NCBI GenBank assembly: GCA_023664945.1
Contig: JAMPER010000001.1
Span: 1,170,246-1,234,245 of the forward strand
DNA: 64,000 nucleotides
DNA from: Alistipes senegalensis
GTDB taxonomy: Bacteria; Pseudomonadota; Gammaproteobacteria; Burkholderiales; Burkholderiaceae_D
Direction of reading: 5' to 3'
A program made the position numbers and the translations under genes. Shown one piece after another: positions 52,055 to 61,633 of this stretch. Each line of letters starts with the position of its first letter. Within the stretch, counting starts at the first letter, position 1. Under the pieces are notes generated by a model. It searched no databases. It saw only the letters and a program-made list of their open reading frames with translations, and was not told the DNA's origin.

Positions 52055-52885
52055 CTAGCCTTTCGGTTTATGGGAAACTTCAAACCTTGACGGCACCTTG
52101 CCTGCCTGGTTGGGCGGGAAAGGTGCCGATTTTTCAATCGCCCGGCGAACCGCCTCGTCAAAACCAGGCACACCGGACGCCCTGCGTTTTTTCATCCCTT
52201 TGATAGAACCGTCCGGCAACAGTTCCACATCATACTCAACAGGCGGATTGCCACTCAAGCCGGCCGGCACATTAAAAAGCGTATTCGACTTAATCCGGGC
52301 GCTCACCTTCTGGATATAGCCCGCATCCGCCCCCGCGCTGCCTGTAGAATAAGCCGCCGTGCCGCTTCCGCCAGTCCCGCTTCTGGCGGCAAGCCGCCTG
52401 GCCTCCTGCTCCAGAATAGCTTCCGCTTTTTTCTGGTCAGCCAGTTTAAGCTGCTTTTCCTTCACTGCCTGCGCTTCCTTCTTCCTCGCTTCCGCCTGCT
52501 TCAATTGCTGCGCTTGCGCCTCCTGGCGTTTGGCATCTTCCTTCTGTTTTTCTTCCTTCCTCTTTTCCTCCGCCTTAAGCGCAATATCCGGCGGGGTCTT
52601 TGCCTGCACCTGCGGCGGTTCGGCTGGTTCCGGCTCCGCCTGATGCGCGCTCTCATCCTCAATCGTTTCCGTATCCGCTTCCGGCGCAGGCACTTTCGCC
52701 TCCGGTGCCGCTTCCCTGACCGCAATATCCCAAACCTCGGCTTCAGCCTGGCTGCCGCCTTCTGTCTGCCAGCTCACGCCTACCCACAAAAACGCCACCA
52801 GCGCCGCATGGACAAACAAGGCCAGAACCAGAGACTGTTTTGTCTTTGATTCACGGGGTATAACAGGCAATCCCTGGCCGCTCAT
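52055..52885 (-). CDS. tolA: Cell envelope integrity protein TolA
   Basis: 276 residues. One transmembrane helix near the N-terminus (about 18-38), a long Glu/Lys/Ala/Gln coiled-coil region (about 70-175), and a TonB-like C-terminal domain (about 190-276; VEYDVELLPDGSIKGMKKRRAS). It transmits TolQR proton-motive-force energy to TolB-Pal. The ATG at 52885 is preferred to a TTG at 52888. Confidence 0.95.
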   Translation of the reverse strand: MSGQGLPVIPRESKTKQSLVLALFVHAALVAFLWVGVSWQTEGGSQAEAEVWDIAVREAAPEAKVPAPEADTETIEDESAHQAEPEPAEPPQVQAKTPPDIALKAEEKRKEEKQKEDAKRQEAQAQQLKQAEARKKEAQAVKEKQLKLADQKKAEAILEQEARRLAARSGTGGSGTAAYSTGSAGADAGYIQKVSARIKSNTLFNVPAGLSGNPPVEYDVELLPDGSIKGMKKRRASGVPGFDEAVRRAIEKSAPFPPNQAGKVPSRFEVSHKPKG

Positions 52886-52899
52886 CAATTTTGCCTTGC

Positions 52900-53349
52900 C
52901 TAACGGGCTGCCAGCCCAACCCGCTTTATGCCCATCTTCCGGGCATCTGATATCGTCCGAACAACCTCTTCATAACGGATATCCTTGTCGCCCGAAATCA
53001 GGATGGCATAATCAGGATAATTGGCATGCAGGGCACGCAGCCTTGCCATCAGTGCTGCATGATCCGGCACAGATTCATTGCGGCCATCCGCCTTTCCCTC
53101 ATGCCGTATGCCGATTTCAGCCGGCAAATCCGGCCTGAGCAGAATATGGATATAACTGGAAGGCGGCTGGGCAGTCTGCTCAGCCGAAGGCAAATTGATG
53201 GATCCCGGTGCTGTCATCGGCGAAACCACCATAAAAATCACCAGCAGCACCAGCATCACATCAATATAGGGAACGACATTCATGTCGGACTTAAGCTTGC
53301 TTTTTCTGCCGCCCCGCAGGGAACCCGGCCCTGAAATCTGGTATGACAT
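52900..53349 (-). CDS. tolR: TolR, inner-membrane motor subunit
   Basis: 149 residues of the ExbD/TolR family with one transmembrane helix (about 28-45) containing the conserved Asp in VPYIDVMLVLLVIFMV. Works with TolQ to harvest the proton gradient. Sits between tolQ and tolA with 12-15 nt gaps. Confidence 0.97.
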   Translation of the reverse strand: MSYQISGPGSLRGGRKSKLKSDMNVVPYIDVMLVLLVIFMVVSPMTAPGSINLPSAEQTAQPPSSYIHILLRPDLPAEIGIRHEGKADGRNESVPDHAALMARLRALHANYPDYAILISGDKDIRYEEVVRTISDARKMGIKRVGLAAR

Positions 53350-53361
53350 GGCCTGCCTCGC

Positions 53362-54054
53362 TTATTTGGACTGCCTTTGGAGAATATTGGAAAACTCCTC
53401 AATAAAACTCTCGAAGCGGATAGCCAGCCGGTCCACTTCATGCGAATAACGGTTATAGGCCAGCACAGCGGGAATGGCGGCAAACAGCCCGATAGCCGTT
53501 GCAACCAGCGCTTCCGCAATACCGGGCGCAACCGATGCCAGTGTAGCCTGCTGCACATTGGCCAGCCCCCGAAAAGCATTCATAATGCCCCAGACCGTGC
53601 CAAACAACCCCACATAAGGCGAAACAGAACCCACCGATGCCAGGAAAGACAAATGGGATTCCAGGTTATCCATCTCGCGCTGGTAAGCCGCCCGCATGGC
53701 CCTGCGCGCACCGTCAAGAAGCGCCGCCATATCCGTTCCCGACAGGGCCGCGCTGGATTTGCCTTTCATATATTCATTCATCCCGGCATAAAAAATGCGC
53801 TCCAGCGCCCCGGTCCGGCTGTTGCCGCCCGCCCGGTCATAAAGGCTCTTCAGGTTGCCGCCCGACCAGAAAGCACCTTCAAACGCTTCCGTCTGGGTGC
53901 GCGCATTCCGGATAGCAAACATCTTGCGGAAAATATACGTCCAGCTCATGACAGAAACAGCAAGCAAAAGCGCCATCACCAGCTGGACAAGCAGGGAAGC
54001 ATTGGCAATAAGGGAAACAAAAGAAAGATCAGGCGTAGCAGTCATATCGGACAT
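53362..54054 (-). CDS. tolQ: TolQ, inner-membrane motor subunit
   Basis: 230-residue ExbB/TolQ-family protein with three membrane helices (about 15-40, 135-160, 168-195). FLASVGSVSPYVGLFGTVWGIMNAF and LVATAIGLFAAIPAVLAYNRY are family motifs. Its ATG overlaps the ybgC stop by one base (TGATG). Confidence 0.97.
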   Translation of the reverse strand: MSDMTATPDLSFVSLIANASLLVQLVMALLLAVSVMSWTYIFRKMFAIRNARTQTEAFEGAFWSGGNLKSLYDRAGGNSRTGALERIFYAGMNEYMKGKSSAALSGTDMAALLDGARRAMRAAYQREMDNLESHLSFLASVGSVSPYVGLFGTVWGIMNAFRGLANVQQATLASVAPGIAEALVATAIGLFAAIPAVLAYNRYSHEVDRLAIRFESFIEEFSNILQRQSK

Positions 54055-54548
54055 CAGGCGGTTGGCAAGGAATCAGGATTCAGGCTGTTTTTCATTTTCG
54101 CCAGAATATCGGATGGTATCGCAACCGGCCGCATCTGTGGCAATGAAACTGCAACAATCTGTATCCGGGTGCTGGCAAGCAGCGTATCGCCACGCCATGC
54201 CTGCTGTAAAAAATGGACAGATGCGCGGCCAAGTCGTTCCGTTTCCACCGTAATATTGAGCTGGTCATCCAGCCTGGCCGGTTTGACATAATCAACCGTC
54301 ATCCGGCCAACAACAAAAATCAGCGCATAATCATCCATAAGCGCCTGCTGCGTTACCCCCAGGCTGCGCAGCCACTCCGTTCTGGCCCGCTCAAAAAATT
54401 TCAGGTAATTGGCATAAAACACCACGCCGCCCATATCCGTATCTTCAATATAGACGCGAAGCGGCCACACAAAAGCAGCCCGGCTGCCGGGCAAGGCATC
54501 GTTTTTTCGGTCAGGCAACATAGCAGAACCGGCGCGCATTCCCGCCAT
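54054..54548 (-). CDS. ybgC: Tol-Pal-associated acyl-CoA thioesterase YbgC
   Basis: 164 residues from ATG 54548. Hotdog-fold thioesterase: VYIEDTDMGGVVFYANYLKF holds the catalytic Asp and FFERARTEWLRSLG follows. An N-terminal extension of about 25 residues precedes the usual family start. The chosen ATG is 2 nt after the upstream stop codon, with a G-rich stretch about 10 nt before it; ATGs at 54539 and 54521 are alternatives that would give the more usual length. Confidence 0.92.
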   Translation of the reverse strand: MAGMRAGSAMLPDRKNDALPGSRAAFVWPLRVYIEDTDMGGVVFYANYLKFFERARTEWLRSLGVTQQALMDDYALIFVVGRMTVDYVKPARLDDQLNITVETERLGRASVHFLQQAWRGDTLLASTRIQIVAVSLPQMRPVAIPSDILAKMKNSLNPDSLPTA

Positions 54549-54550
54549 AA

Positions 54551-55315
54551 TCAGAAATGCCCCCTCCTTCTCCATCGTATGCGGAAATCATCAACAACCG
54601 GCACAATAGCCAGAAGAAGCAAAATTGCCGCCAAAAATACCGTTGTCAGATAACCTATCCGCTGAAAGCAGAACACGCCGGCAACCCCGCCCAGAAAAAA
54701 CATAAGAAGCAAATTGACCAGCAAAACCAGCTTGCCCCGGTTCGCGCGGACATAAATTTCATCTTCCTTGCCAATACCCCGGTTCCAGAAAAGCATCTTG
54801 CCAAACTCAATGCCGATATCCGTCACAATCCCTGTCACATGCGTCGTCCGGATAACCGCATTGGAAATGCGCGTAATAATGGCGTTTTGCAGCCCCATCA
54901 TGAAACACAGCAGCATCACCGTGCAGGAAACAAACAATCCCATATGCTCATGGAGTTCCGGCCCGGCAAAACCGAAAACCAAAAGCAGCACAGCCTCAAA
55001 AACAAGAGGAAGCGCATACTCGCTTCGCAGACGGCGGCCGCGCGCCCAGTTCACCATCAGCTCTGTACACGCCGCCCCCAGGGTAAAACAGAGCAGCGAC
55101 CCCAGCGCTGCCAGCGCAAACCGCAAATCGCCCAACACAATCCCGTCGGCAATAGAAGAAACAATCCCGGTCATGTGGGAAGTATATTGGTAAACAACCA
55201 CAAATCCGCCCACATTGATGGCGCCGCCGATAAACGCCAGCGACAAACCCAGGTGGATATCAGCCTTCAGGCTGCGGTGCAGCCCGGTAAGCCTGCGCAA
55301 ATAAAGAATCAGCAT
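54551..55315 (-). CDS. YoaK/DUF1275 family membrane protein
   Basis: 254 residues with about six membrane helices. The N-terminal LSLAFIGGAINVGGFVVVYQYTSHMTG and the internal MGLQNAIITRISNAVIRTTHVTGIVTDIG are DUF1275 signatures. The family has no firmly assigned function. It starts the run that continues into ybgC with 2 nt between; whether it belongs functionally with Tol-Pal is unknown. The tail is Arg-rich (RIRWRRRGHF). Confidence 0.87.
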   Translation of the reverse strand: MLILYLRRLTGLHRSLKADIHLGLSLAFIGGAINVGGFVVVYQYTSHMTGIVSSIADGIVLGDLRFALAALGSLLCFTLGAACTELMVNWARGRRLRSEYALPLVFEAVLLLVFGFAGPELHEHMGLFVSCTVMLLCFMMGLQNAIITRISNAVIRTTHVTGIVTDIGIEFGKMLFWNRGIGKEDEIYVRANRGKLVLLVNLLLMFFLGGVAGVFCFQRIGYLTTVFLAAILLLLAIVPVVDDFRIRWRRRGHF

Positions 55316-55387
55316 AAGTCACCTTCACGGAGAAAACCGGCCATGCCCGCTTCTTTTCGCCTCCACATGGCAAGGCATAACAGCCCG

Positions 55388-55954
55388 TCAGGTCCGGGGC
55401 AGTGTCACGCCCACCTGCCCCTGATACTTCCCGCCGCGGTCCCGGTAGGAAGTCTCGCACACCTCGTCGCTTTCCAGAAACAACACCTGCGCACAGCCTT
55501 CCCAGGCATAAATCCGGGCCGGCAGCGGCGTTGTATTGGAAAACTCCAGCGTCACATACCCTTCCCATTCCGGCTCAAACGGCGTCACATTCACAATAAT
55601 GCCGCAGCGGGCATAAGTCGATTTTCCCAGGCAAACCGTCAGCACATTGCGCGGGATGCGGAAATACTCAACCGTGCGTGCCAGCGCGAAAGAATTGGGC
55701 GGGATAATGCAGACATCGTCTTTAATATCCACAAACGACTTCTCGTCAAAACGCTTGGGATCGACAATCGTGCTGTTGATATTGGTAAAAACCTTGAACT
55801 CGTCGGCACACCGGATATCGTAACCGTAAGAAGAAAGTCCGTATGAAACAATCCGCTGGCCGTCCAGCTCCCGGATCTGCGATTTTTCAAACGGCTCAAT
55901 CATGCCGTGTTCTTCGGCCATTTGCCGGATCCACCTGTCAGATTTGATACTCAT
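55388..55954 (-). CDS. dcd: dCTP deaminase
   Basis: 188 residues. Converts dCTP to dUTP for thymidylate synthesis. [16 protein letters not shown] and [29 protein letters not shown] are family signatures, and the catalytic Glu lies in [27 protein letters not shown]. The ATG at 55954 ([17 protein letters not shown]) is conserved; the frame extends to 56017 without protein character. Confidence 0.97.
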   Translation of the reverse strand: MSIKSDRWIRQMAEEHGMIEPFEKSQIRELDGQRIVSYGLSSYGYDIRCADEFKVFTNINSTIVDPKRFDEKSFVDIKDDVCIIPPNSFALARTVEYFRIPRNVLTVCLGKSTYARCGIIVNVTPFEPEWEGYVTLEFSNTTPLPARIYAWEGCAQVLFLESDEVCETSYRDRGGKYQGQVGVTLPRT

Positions 55955-56202
55955 ATCGCCTGCAATGAAAAAATAACCCCTGCATTTCAGGGAAAACGGG
56001 CAAAAACAGCCGTCCAATCCCTGCTATTTTACATGGCTTTCCCCCTCTTCAGGAAGGGAAAACGGTTCATCTGCCCCCTTAAAAACACAGCGGCATCACC
56101 GGATGCAGTGAACCGGCGGCAAGACTGATACAATGAAAGAAATAAATTTTTACGCTGGATCCGGCTGTTTTTTTGTCACCTGCAAACTGAAACGGGAAGG
56201 CC

Positions 56203-56754
56203 ATGAATCTATCCAACCATTTCCTGATTGCCATGCCGTCCATGGATGATCCGGTATTCGGCGGCACGGTAGTCTATCTGTGTGAACACAACGAGCGCGG
56301 CGCACTGGGCATTGTCATCAACAAACCCACAGACATCACCATTGACAGCCTCCTGCAACGCCTGGATATGAAACTCGAAATACACGCCCTGATGGGCCAG
56401 CCCGTCATGTTTGGCGGCCCGGTCCAGGACGACCGCGGCTTCGTGCTGCATTCGCCGGAAGGCAGTTTTTCCTCCACCCTGCGCATCAGCGATGACATTG
56501 CCTTTACCACCTCTCGCGATGTGCTTGAGGCCGTTGCATCAGGCGAAGGATTGCGCCGGGTGCTCATCAGCATCGGCTATGCCGGCTGGAACCCGGGGCA
56601 GCTCGAACAGGAAATCGGGAAAAACGGCTGGCTGACCGTCGCTGCCGACCCGCATGTTATTTTCGACCTGCCCATAGCAGACCGCTATGCGGCTGCCATC
56701 AGGCTCCTGGGAATTGATCCGCTCATGCTGGTAGCGGAAAGCGGCCATGCCTGA
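56203..56754 (+). CDS. YqgE/AlgH family protein
   Basis: 183 residues, matching YqgE/AlgH (NHFLIAMPSMDDPVFGGTVVYLCEHNERGALGIVINKP; GGPVQDDRGFVLH; SIGYAGWNPGQLEQEI). Molecular function is not established. First gene of a compact run; it overlaps ruvX by 8 nt, so the two are likely translationally coupled. Confidence 0.95.
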   Translation: MNLSNHFLIAMPSMDDPVFGGTVVYLCEHNERGALGIVINKPTDITIDSLLQRLDMKLEIHALMGQPVMFGGPVQDDRGFVLHSPEGSFSSTLRISDDIAFTTSRDVLEAVASGEGLRRVLISIGYAGWNPGQLEQEIGKNGWLTVAADPHVIFDLPIADRYAAAIRLLGIDPLMLVAESGHA

Positions 56755-57178
56755 CCCGTTTGCACCGGAAAAACTCTCCCATCCTGGCGCTGAGGGGGTT
56801 ATACTGGCCTTTGATTTCGGCCTGAAGCGGATCGGGATAGCGGTAGGCAATACGCTTTTAAAAACCGCCCGGCCCCTGGCCGTTATCCATGAGGAATCCA
56901 ATGCCGGGCGCTTTGGCGCCATAGCCGCTGTGCTGAAAGAATGGAAACCGCTTAAGCTGGTCGTCGGGCTGCCGTTTCATGCCGATGGGACCGGGCACGA
57001 AATGACCCGGCGCTGCAAGCGCTTTGCCAACCAGTTGCATGGCCGCTTCGGTATGGATACAGTGCTGGTTGATGAGCGTTATTCCTCATGTATTTTGCAT
57101 GTTAAACCGGGCCAGGCGGATGATGCCCATGCCGCCGCGCTTATTTTGCAACAATATTTCGATGAATCTATCTCCTGA
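56747..57178 (+). CDS. ruvX: Putative pre-16S rRNA nuclease / Holliday junction resolvase RuvX (YqgF)
   Basis: 143 residues of the RNase H-fold YqgF family. The first acidic residue is D23 in LAFDFGLKRIGIAVGN, then VVGLPFHADGT, VDERYSS and a C-terminal DDAHAAALILQQYF. Known for a role in 16S rRNA processing, with resolvase activity proposed. It overlaps yqgE (8 nt) and pyrR (17 nt). Confidence 0.94.
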   Translation: MPDPFAPEKLSHPGAEGVILAFDFGLKRIGIAVGNTLLKTARPLAVIHEESNAGRFGAIAAVLKEWKPLKLVVGLPFHADGTGHEMTRRCKRFANQLHGRFGMDTVLVDERYSSCILHVKPGQADDAHAAALILQQYFDESIS

Positions 57179-57674
57179 CAACCTCAACGCAGAAGCCCTC
57201 TATCAGGCGCTCCTGGCACAAATACAGGCCCGCCTGGCAGAAATGCCCAACCTCGCGCTGGTCGGCATCCGTTCCGGCGGCGCCTGGATAGCGGAACGCA
57301 TGGCAAAAGATCTGCATTTGCCCACGCCGCCCGGCTTTATCGACGTCTCCTTTTACCGGGACGATTACGCCCAAAAAGGCCTGCCTGCCACAGTCAAGCC
57401 CACGCAAATCCCTTTCAATGTGGAAAACGCCACAATTTTGCTGATTGACGATGTGCTTTACACCGGCCGCACGACACGGGCGGCCATCAACGAACTGTTC
57501 GATTACGGCCGCCCGGCAAAAATCCTGCTTGCCGCCTTAATCGACAGGGGAGACAGGGAATTGCCTATAGCGGCAGACTTCGTGGCCGCAGCCGTATCCC
57601 TCTCCAGGAACCAGGTGCTTGCACTGCACCGTACCAACGACCATACTTTTTCTCTGACGGTGGAACATGCCTAA
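57162..57674 (+). CDS. pyrR: PyrR bifunctional regulator / uracil phosphoribosyltransferase
   Basis: 170 residues from ATG 57162 ([17 protein letters not shown]). The PRPP-binding motif [17 protein letters not shown] is at 93-107, with [13 protein letters not shown] near 35-47. In Bacillus PyrR controls pyrimidine-operon attenuation; in proteobacteria the regulatory role is less clear. Its N-terminal coding overlaps the end of ruvX by 17 nt, and its C-terminus overlaps pyrB by 8 nt. Confidence 0.95.
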   Translation: MNLSPDNLNAEALYQALLAQIQARLAEMPNLALVGIRSGGAWIAERMAKDLHLPTPPGFIDVSFYRDDYAQKGLPATVKPTQIPFNVENATILLIDDVLYTGRTTRAAINELFDYGRPAKILLAALIDRGDRELPIAADFVAAAVSLSRNQVLALHRTNDHTFSLTVEHA

Positions 57675-58629
57675 TCCCCAGCTAAACCATCATGGCGAAT
57701 TGCAGCATTTGCTTACCCTGGAAGGATTGCCCAAAGACATCCTTGCCCACATCATGGATACCGCTTCCTCTTTCCTGAGCATCTCGGACAGGGAAGTCAA
57801 AAAAGTGCCGCTCATGCGGGGGAAAAGCGTCTTCAACCTCTTCTTCGAAAACTCCACCCGGACGCGCACCACCTTTGAAATTGCTGCCAAACGCCTCTCG
57901 GCCGATGTCATCAACCTGAACATCAATGCCTCCAGCACCAGCAAAGGGGAATCATTGCTGGATACCATTGATAACCTGGCCGCCATGCACGCCGACATGT
58001 TTGTCGTCAGGCACGCCCAATCCGGTGCGCCCTTCCTGATTGCAAGGCACCTGAAAGAAGCCCGGCTGGACCATATCCACGTTGTCAATGCCGGGGACGG
58101 ACGCCATGCCCACCCCACGCAGGGCCTGCTCGACATGTTCACCATCCGTCATTATAAAAAAGACTTCTCCAACCTGACTGTCGCCATTGTGGGCGATGTG
58201 CTGCACAGCCGGGTTGCCCGCTCCGATATTCACGCGCTGAAAATACTGGGCGTGCCGGACGTTCGCGTTATCGGCCCCCGGACACTTGTCGCCCAAAGCA
58301 TGGAAGACATGGGCGTCCGCCTGTATGCCGATATGGCGGCAGGCCTAAAGGGAGCAGACGTCATCATTATGCTGCGGCTGCAAAATGAGCGCATGAACGG
58401 CGCCCTCCTGCCCTCTGCGCAGGAATTTTTCAAAAATTACGGCCTCACACTGGAACGGCTGGCGCTGGCAAAACCCGATGCAATCGTCATGCACCCCGGG
58501 CCGATGAACCGCGGGGTGGAAATTGATTCGGCAGTGGCAAGCTGCCCGCAGGCAGTCATCCTTTCCCAGGTGACCTACGGCATCGCCGTCCGGATGGCCG
58601 TCATGAGCATCCTGGCCGGCAACGGATAA
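57667..58629 (+). CDS. pyrB: Aspartate carbamoyltransferase catalytic subunit
   Basis: 320 residues. First committed step of pyrimidine synthesis. The carbamoyl-phosphate loop [13 protein letters not shown] spans about 59-71, and [12 protein letters not shown] and RLQNERM are intact. Paired with the inactive dihydroorotase PyrX next to it, it should form the Pseudomonas-type dodecameric complex without PyrI. Confidence 0.97.
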   Translation: MPNPQLNHHGELQHLLTLEGLPKDILAHIMDTASSFLSISDREVKKVPLMRGKSVFNLFFENSTRTRTTFEIAAKRLSADVINLNINASSTSKGESLLDTIDNLAAMHADMFVVRHAQSGAPFLIARHLKEARLDHIHVVNAGDGRHAHPTQGLLDMFTIRHYKKDFSNLTVAIVGDVLHSRVARSDIHALKILGVPDVRVIGPRTLVAQSMEDMGVRLYADMAAGLKGADVIIMLRLQNERMNGALLPSAQEFFKNYGLTLERLALAKPDAIVMHPGPMNRGVEIDSAVASCPQAVILSQVTYGIAVRMAVMSILAGNG

Positions 58630-58680
58630 CCCCCCTTGCAACACCTTGCCACAGATGCGAATATCAAGGATACCTTCCCT

Positions 58681-59997
58681 ATGAAACTGCACATTCAGAA
58701 CGGCCGCCTCATTGACCCGGCCAACGGCATCGACAGCCGGAAAGATATTTACATCGCTGAAGGCCGCATACTGGCCGTTGCCGAACCGGGGCCATGCCGC
58801 GCCGGTTTCACGCCGGATCGCGCCATTGATGCAAAAAACCTGGTTATATGCCCCGGCCTCGTTGACCTGTCAGCCCGCCTGCGCGAACCCGGATACGAAT
58901 ACAAGGCCACGCTTGAATCCGAAATGCAGGCCGCCATACAGGGAGGCATAACCAGCCTGGTCTGCCCCCCGGATACCGACCCCGTCCTGGATGAACCCGG
59001 CCTGGTTGAAATGCTGAAATACCGCGCCCGGTCCCTCTATCAGGCCCATGTCTATCCGCTCGGCGCACTGACAGTCGGCCTGAAAGGCGAAGCCTTGACA
59101 GAAATGACCGAATTGACCGAATCCGGCTGCATCGGCTTTTCACAGGCAGCAGAACCCGTCCGCGATACAGAAATGCTGATGCGCGCCATGCAATACGCCA
59201 AAACCTATGATTATTGCGTCTGGCTCAGTCCCCAGGATGCCTGGCTTGGCCGTTCAGGCATTGCCCATGCCGGGCCGGTGGCGGCAAGGCTGGGGCTTTC
59301 CGGCATCCCCGCCATTGCGGAAACCATCTCCCTTTACACCCTGTTCGAGCTGGTCCGCCAGACAGGCGTCCGCCTCCACCTTTGCCGGCTTTCAACAGCC
59401 AAAGGCATCGCGCTTGTCCGTGCGGCAAAAAAAGAGGGGTTGCCGGTAACCTGCGATGTCGGCATCCACCACCTCCATCTGACAGAAGACGACATCGACT
59501 TCTTTGACCCCCATACCCGGATGCTGCCGCCATTCCGCTCCCATGCCGATCGCGACGCCATCTCCGAAGGACTGCTGGATGGCACAATTGACGCCGTTTG
59601 CTCCGACCACACGCCGGTTGACGACGACGAAAAAATCCTGCCGTTCGGCGAAGCCACACCGGGAGCGACCGGCCTGGAACTGTTGCTGCCCCTGGCGCTG
59701 AAATGGGCGAATGAACATGCCAAAAACGCGCCTGACGCCCTTGCAAAAGCCCTCGCCAAAATCACCAGCGATCCGGCAAGCATCCTAAAACTTCCCTGCG
59801 GCCGGCTCACCCCGGGCAGCCCGGCAGATATCTGCCTCTTCGACCCGGCCGAAAAATGGGTAGTGGAACCTGCCATATTCGCCAGCCAGGGCAAACATAC
59901 GCCGTTTTTGGGCAAAGAACTGGCAGGCCGCACCGTCATGACCCTTGTAGAAGGCCGCATTGCCTACGAAAATACCGCAAAACAGCCTGGCAACTGA
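58681..59997 (+). CDS. pyrX: Dihydroorotase-like subunit without catalytic metal site (PyrX)
   Basis: 438 residues of the amidohydrolase fold. Active dihydroorotases carry HxH in a PGxxDxHxHLREPG motif; here the segment is CPGLVDLSARLREPG, so Ser64 and Arg66 replace both histidines. The later DH-type positions (CDVGIHHLHLTEDD, CSDHTPV) are partly kept. This matches the non-catalytic PyrC-like partner that PyrB needs for assembly in several Gram-negatives. A catalytic dihydroorotase must be encoded elsewhere. ATG 58681 is preferred; the frame extends to 58636. Confidence 0.92.
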   Translation: MKLHIQNGRLIDPANGIDSRKDIYIAEGRILAVAEPGPCRAGFTPDRAIDAKNLVICPGLVDLSARLREPGYEYKATLESEMQAAIQGGITSLVCPPDTDPVLDEPGLVEMLKYRARSLYQAHVYPLGALTVGLKGEALTEMTELTESGCIGFSQAAEPVRDTEMLMRAMQYAKTYDYCVWLSPQDAWLGRSGIAHAGPVAARLGLSGIPAIAETISLYTLFELVRQTGVRLHLCRLSTAKGIALVRAAKKEGLPVTCDVGIHHLHLTEDDIDFFDPHTRMLPPFRSHADRDAISEGLLDGTIDAVCSDHTPVDDDEKILPFGEATPGATGLELLLPLALKWANEHAKNAPDALAKALAKITSDPASILKLPCGRLTPGSPADICLFDPAEKWVVEPAIFASQGKHTPFLGKELAGRTVMTLVEGRIAYENTAKQPGN

Positions 59998-59998
59998 T

Positions 59999-60784
59999 AT
60001 GAAAGCTTACTTGCGTGCGTTGAAAATGGTGTTGCACACCGCAGCGGCGGTATTGACCGGCATCTTCCGCTACCCGTTCTGGCACAGGGAAAAACGCCGT
60101 GCCTATATCCAGGCATGGTCCCGCAAACTCTTTTCAGTCGCCGGGATTGAAGTAACCGTTGTCAACGAAAACCTCCTCGTTCCCAACGCCCTGATTGTCT
60201 CAAACCACCTTTCCTGGCTCGATATCTTTCTTATCAATACCGCCCAGCCCAGCCGCTTCATCGCCAAGGATGCCATCCGCTCCTGGCCCGTTATCGGCTG
60301 GCTCGCAACCCGGGCCGGCACAGTCTTCCTCAAAAGAGACAACGCCCGTGATCTCCGCAACACCTTCCGCATCCTGGTAACCTACCTGCAAGCCGGGGAA
60401 CACTTTGTCTTTTTCCCGGAAGGCACCTCAGGCGGCAGCCAAAGCCGGCTGCTTCCCTTCCATCCCAACCTTTTCGAGGCGGCCATTGAAACCGGCTCCC
60501 CGGTCCAGCCCTGCGTGCTGCACTACATAGACAGGCACAACCGCTTTCACAACGCGATTGATTCCGAAATCAAGCTGTCCCTCTGGGATAACATCCTGCG
60601 TGTGCTGAAAGCCGATGCCATACGGGCAGAACTGCTTATCCTGCCGGCAATAGAAACCGCCGGCATGCAGCGCCGGGTACTGTCGCAAAAAGCGCACGAT
60701 GCCATCAAGGCAGCGCTCCTGGCCCATCCCGCATACCTCCCGCCTGATAATCCACCTGAAACACAGCGCGATCGGCAAGCCTGA
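59999..60784 (+). CDS. Lysophospholipid acyltransferase family protein
   Basis: 261 residues of the PlsC-like family with motif I NHLSWLD (HX4D) and FPEGTSGG. N-terminal hydrophobic stretch about 10-30. It is distinct from the PlsC at 18801; the substrate is unknown and could be lyso-PA or a lyso-ornithine lipid. It starts one nt after the pyrX stop (TGATATG). Its 3' 80 nt overlap the apaH gene on the other strand. Confidence 0.88.
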   Translation: MKAYLRALKMVLHTAAAVLTGIFRYPFWHREKRRAYIQAWSRKLFSVAGIEVTVVNENLLVPNALIVSNHLSWLDIFLINTAQPSRFIAKDAIRSWPVIGWLATRAGTVFLKRDNARDLRNTFRILVTYLQAGEHFVFFPEGTSGGSQSRLLPFHPNLFEAAIETGSPVQPCVLHYIDRHNRFHNAIDSEIKLSLWDNILRVLKADAIRAELLILPAIETAGMQRRVLSQKAHDAIKAALLAHPAYLPPDNPPETQRDRQA

Positions 60785-61544
60785 CAGCCGTAAGCTGCCT
60801 TCCCCAGACACATCCCGTATCCAGCCCAATCAAATCGCGGCGCAGCAACAGGCCCAGCGCCGACCAGTGTCCAAACACCACCGTATCGCTGCCTGCCGTC
60901 TTGCGCGCGGCAACCTCAAACCAAGGGACCATACCGGCAGGCGCGTCAGATACCACCCCTTTTGCCTTGAAATCCATCTGGCCTGCCTCGCTGCAAAAGC
61001 GCAGGCGGGTCAGCCCGTTGACAATACAGCGCAAACGCTCTGCCCCTGCCAGGCCTTCTTGCCACCTGTCAGGCTGGTTGCCGTATATTTCGCGCATAAA
61101 ATCTGCCCATCCCTCGCCCTGCAAAACCGTCTCCACCTCTTTTGCCAGAGAAAGCGCCTGCCTGGCTGACCACTGGGGCAGCACACCGGCATGGACAAGA
61201 AGATGCCCCGCCTCATAATGCGCCAGCGGGCGGGTGCGCAGCCAGTCAACCAACTCCCGGCTGTCCGGCGCATGCAGGACAGCATCCAGTGAATCCATAG
61301 CCTGCTGCTTGCGGGCGCCGGCAGCCACCGCCAGAAGATGCAAATCATGGTTGCCCAATACCGTCACCGCCCGATCGCCCAGGCTGCGGACAAAACGAAG
61401 CGTTTCCAGCGAATGCGGCCCCCGGTTCACCAGGTCGCCTGCCAGCCAGTAACGCGCGCCGGGCGTCTCACGCTCAATGCGCCGGACCAGCGCCTGCAAC
61501 GGTTCAAAACATCCCTGCACATCGCCGATAGCATAAATTCTCAT
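60705..61544 (-). CDS. apaH: Bis(5'-nucleosyl)-tetraphosphatase, symmetrical (ApaH)
   Basis: 279 residues. Hydrolyses Ap4A to two ADP. Metallophosphoesterase motifs [16 protein letters not shown] and [13 protein letters not shown] are intact, as are [11 protein letters not shown] and [10 protein letters not shown]. The start at 61544 ([16 protein letters not shown]) matches the family. Its last 26 codons overlap the convergent acyltransferase gene, so one C-terminal end is unlikely to be strongly constrained. Confidence 0.95.
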   Translation of the reverse strand: MRIYAIGDVQGCFEPLQALVRRIERETPGARYWLAGDLVNRGPHSLETLRFVRSLGDRAVTVLGNHDLHLLAVAAGARKQQAMDSLDAVLHAPDSRELVDWLRTRPLAHYEAGHLLVHAGVLPQWSARQALSLAKEVETVLQGEGWADFMREIYGNQPDRWQEGLAGAERLRCIVNGLTRLRFCSEAGQMDFKAKGVVSDAPAGMVPWFEVAARKTAGSDTVVFGHWSALGLLLRRDLIGLDTGCVWGRQLTAVRLADRAVFQVDYQAGGMRDGPGALP

Positions 61545-61633
61545 CTCTTGCCCATTGCCTGAAAATGGCACATCGCCTTGCATGTCATGTAAAATGGCCT
61601 CCTTGCCAACCCTGGTCTTATTGTAATCCGATT

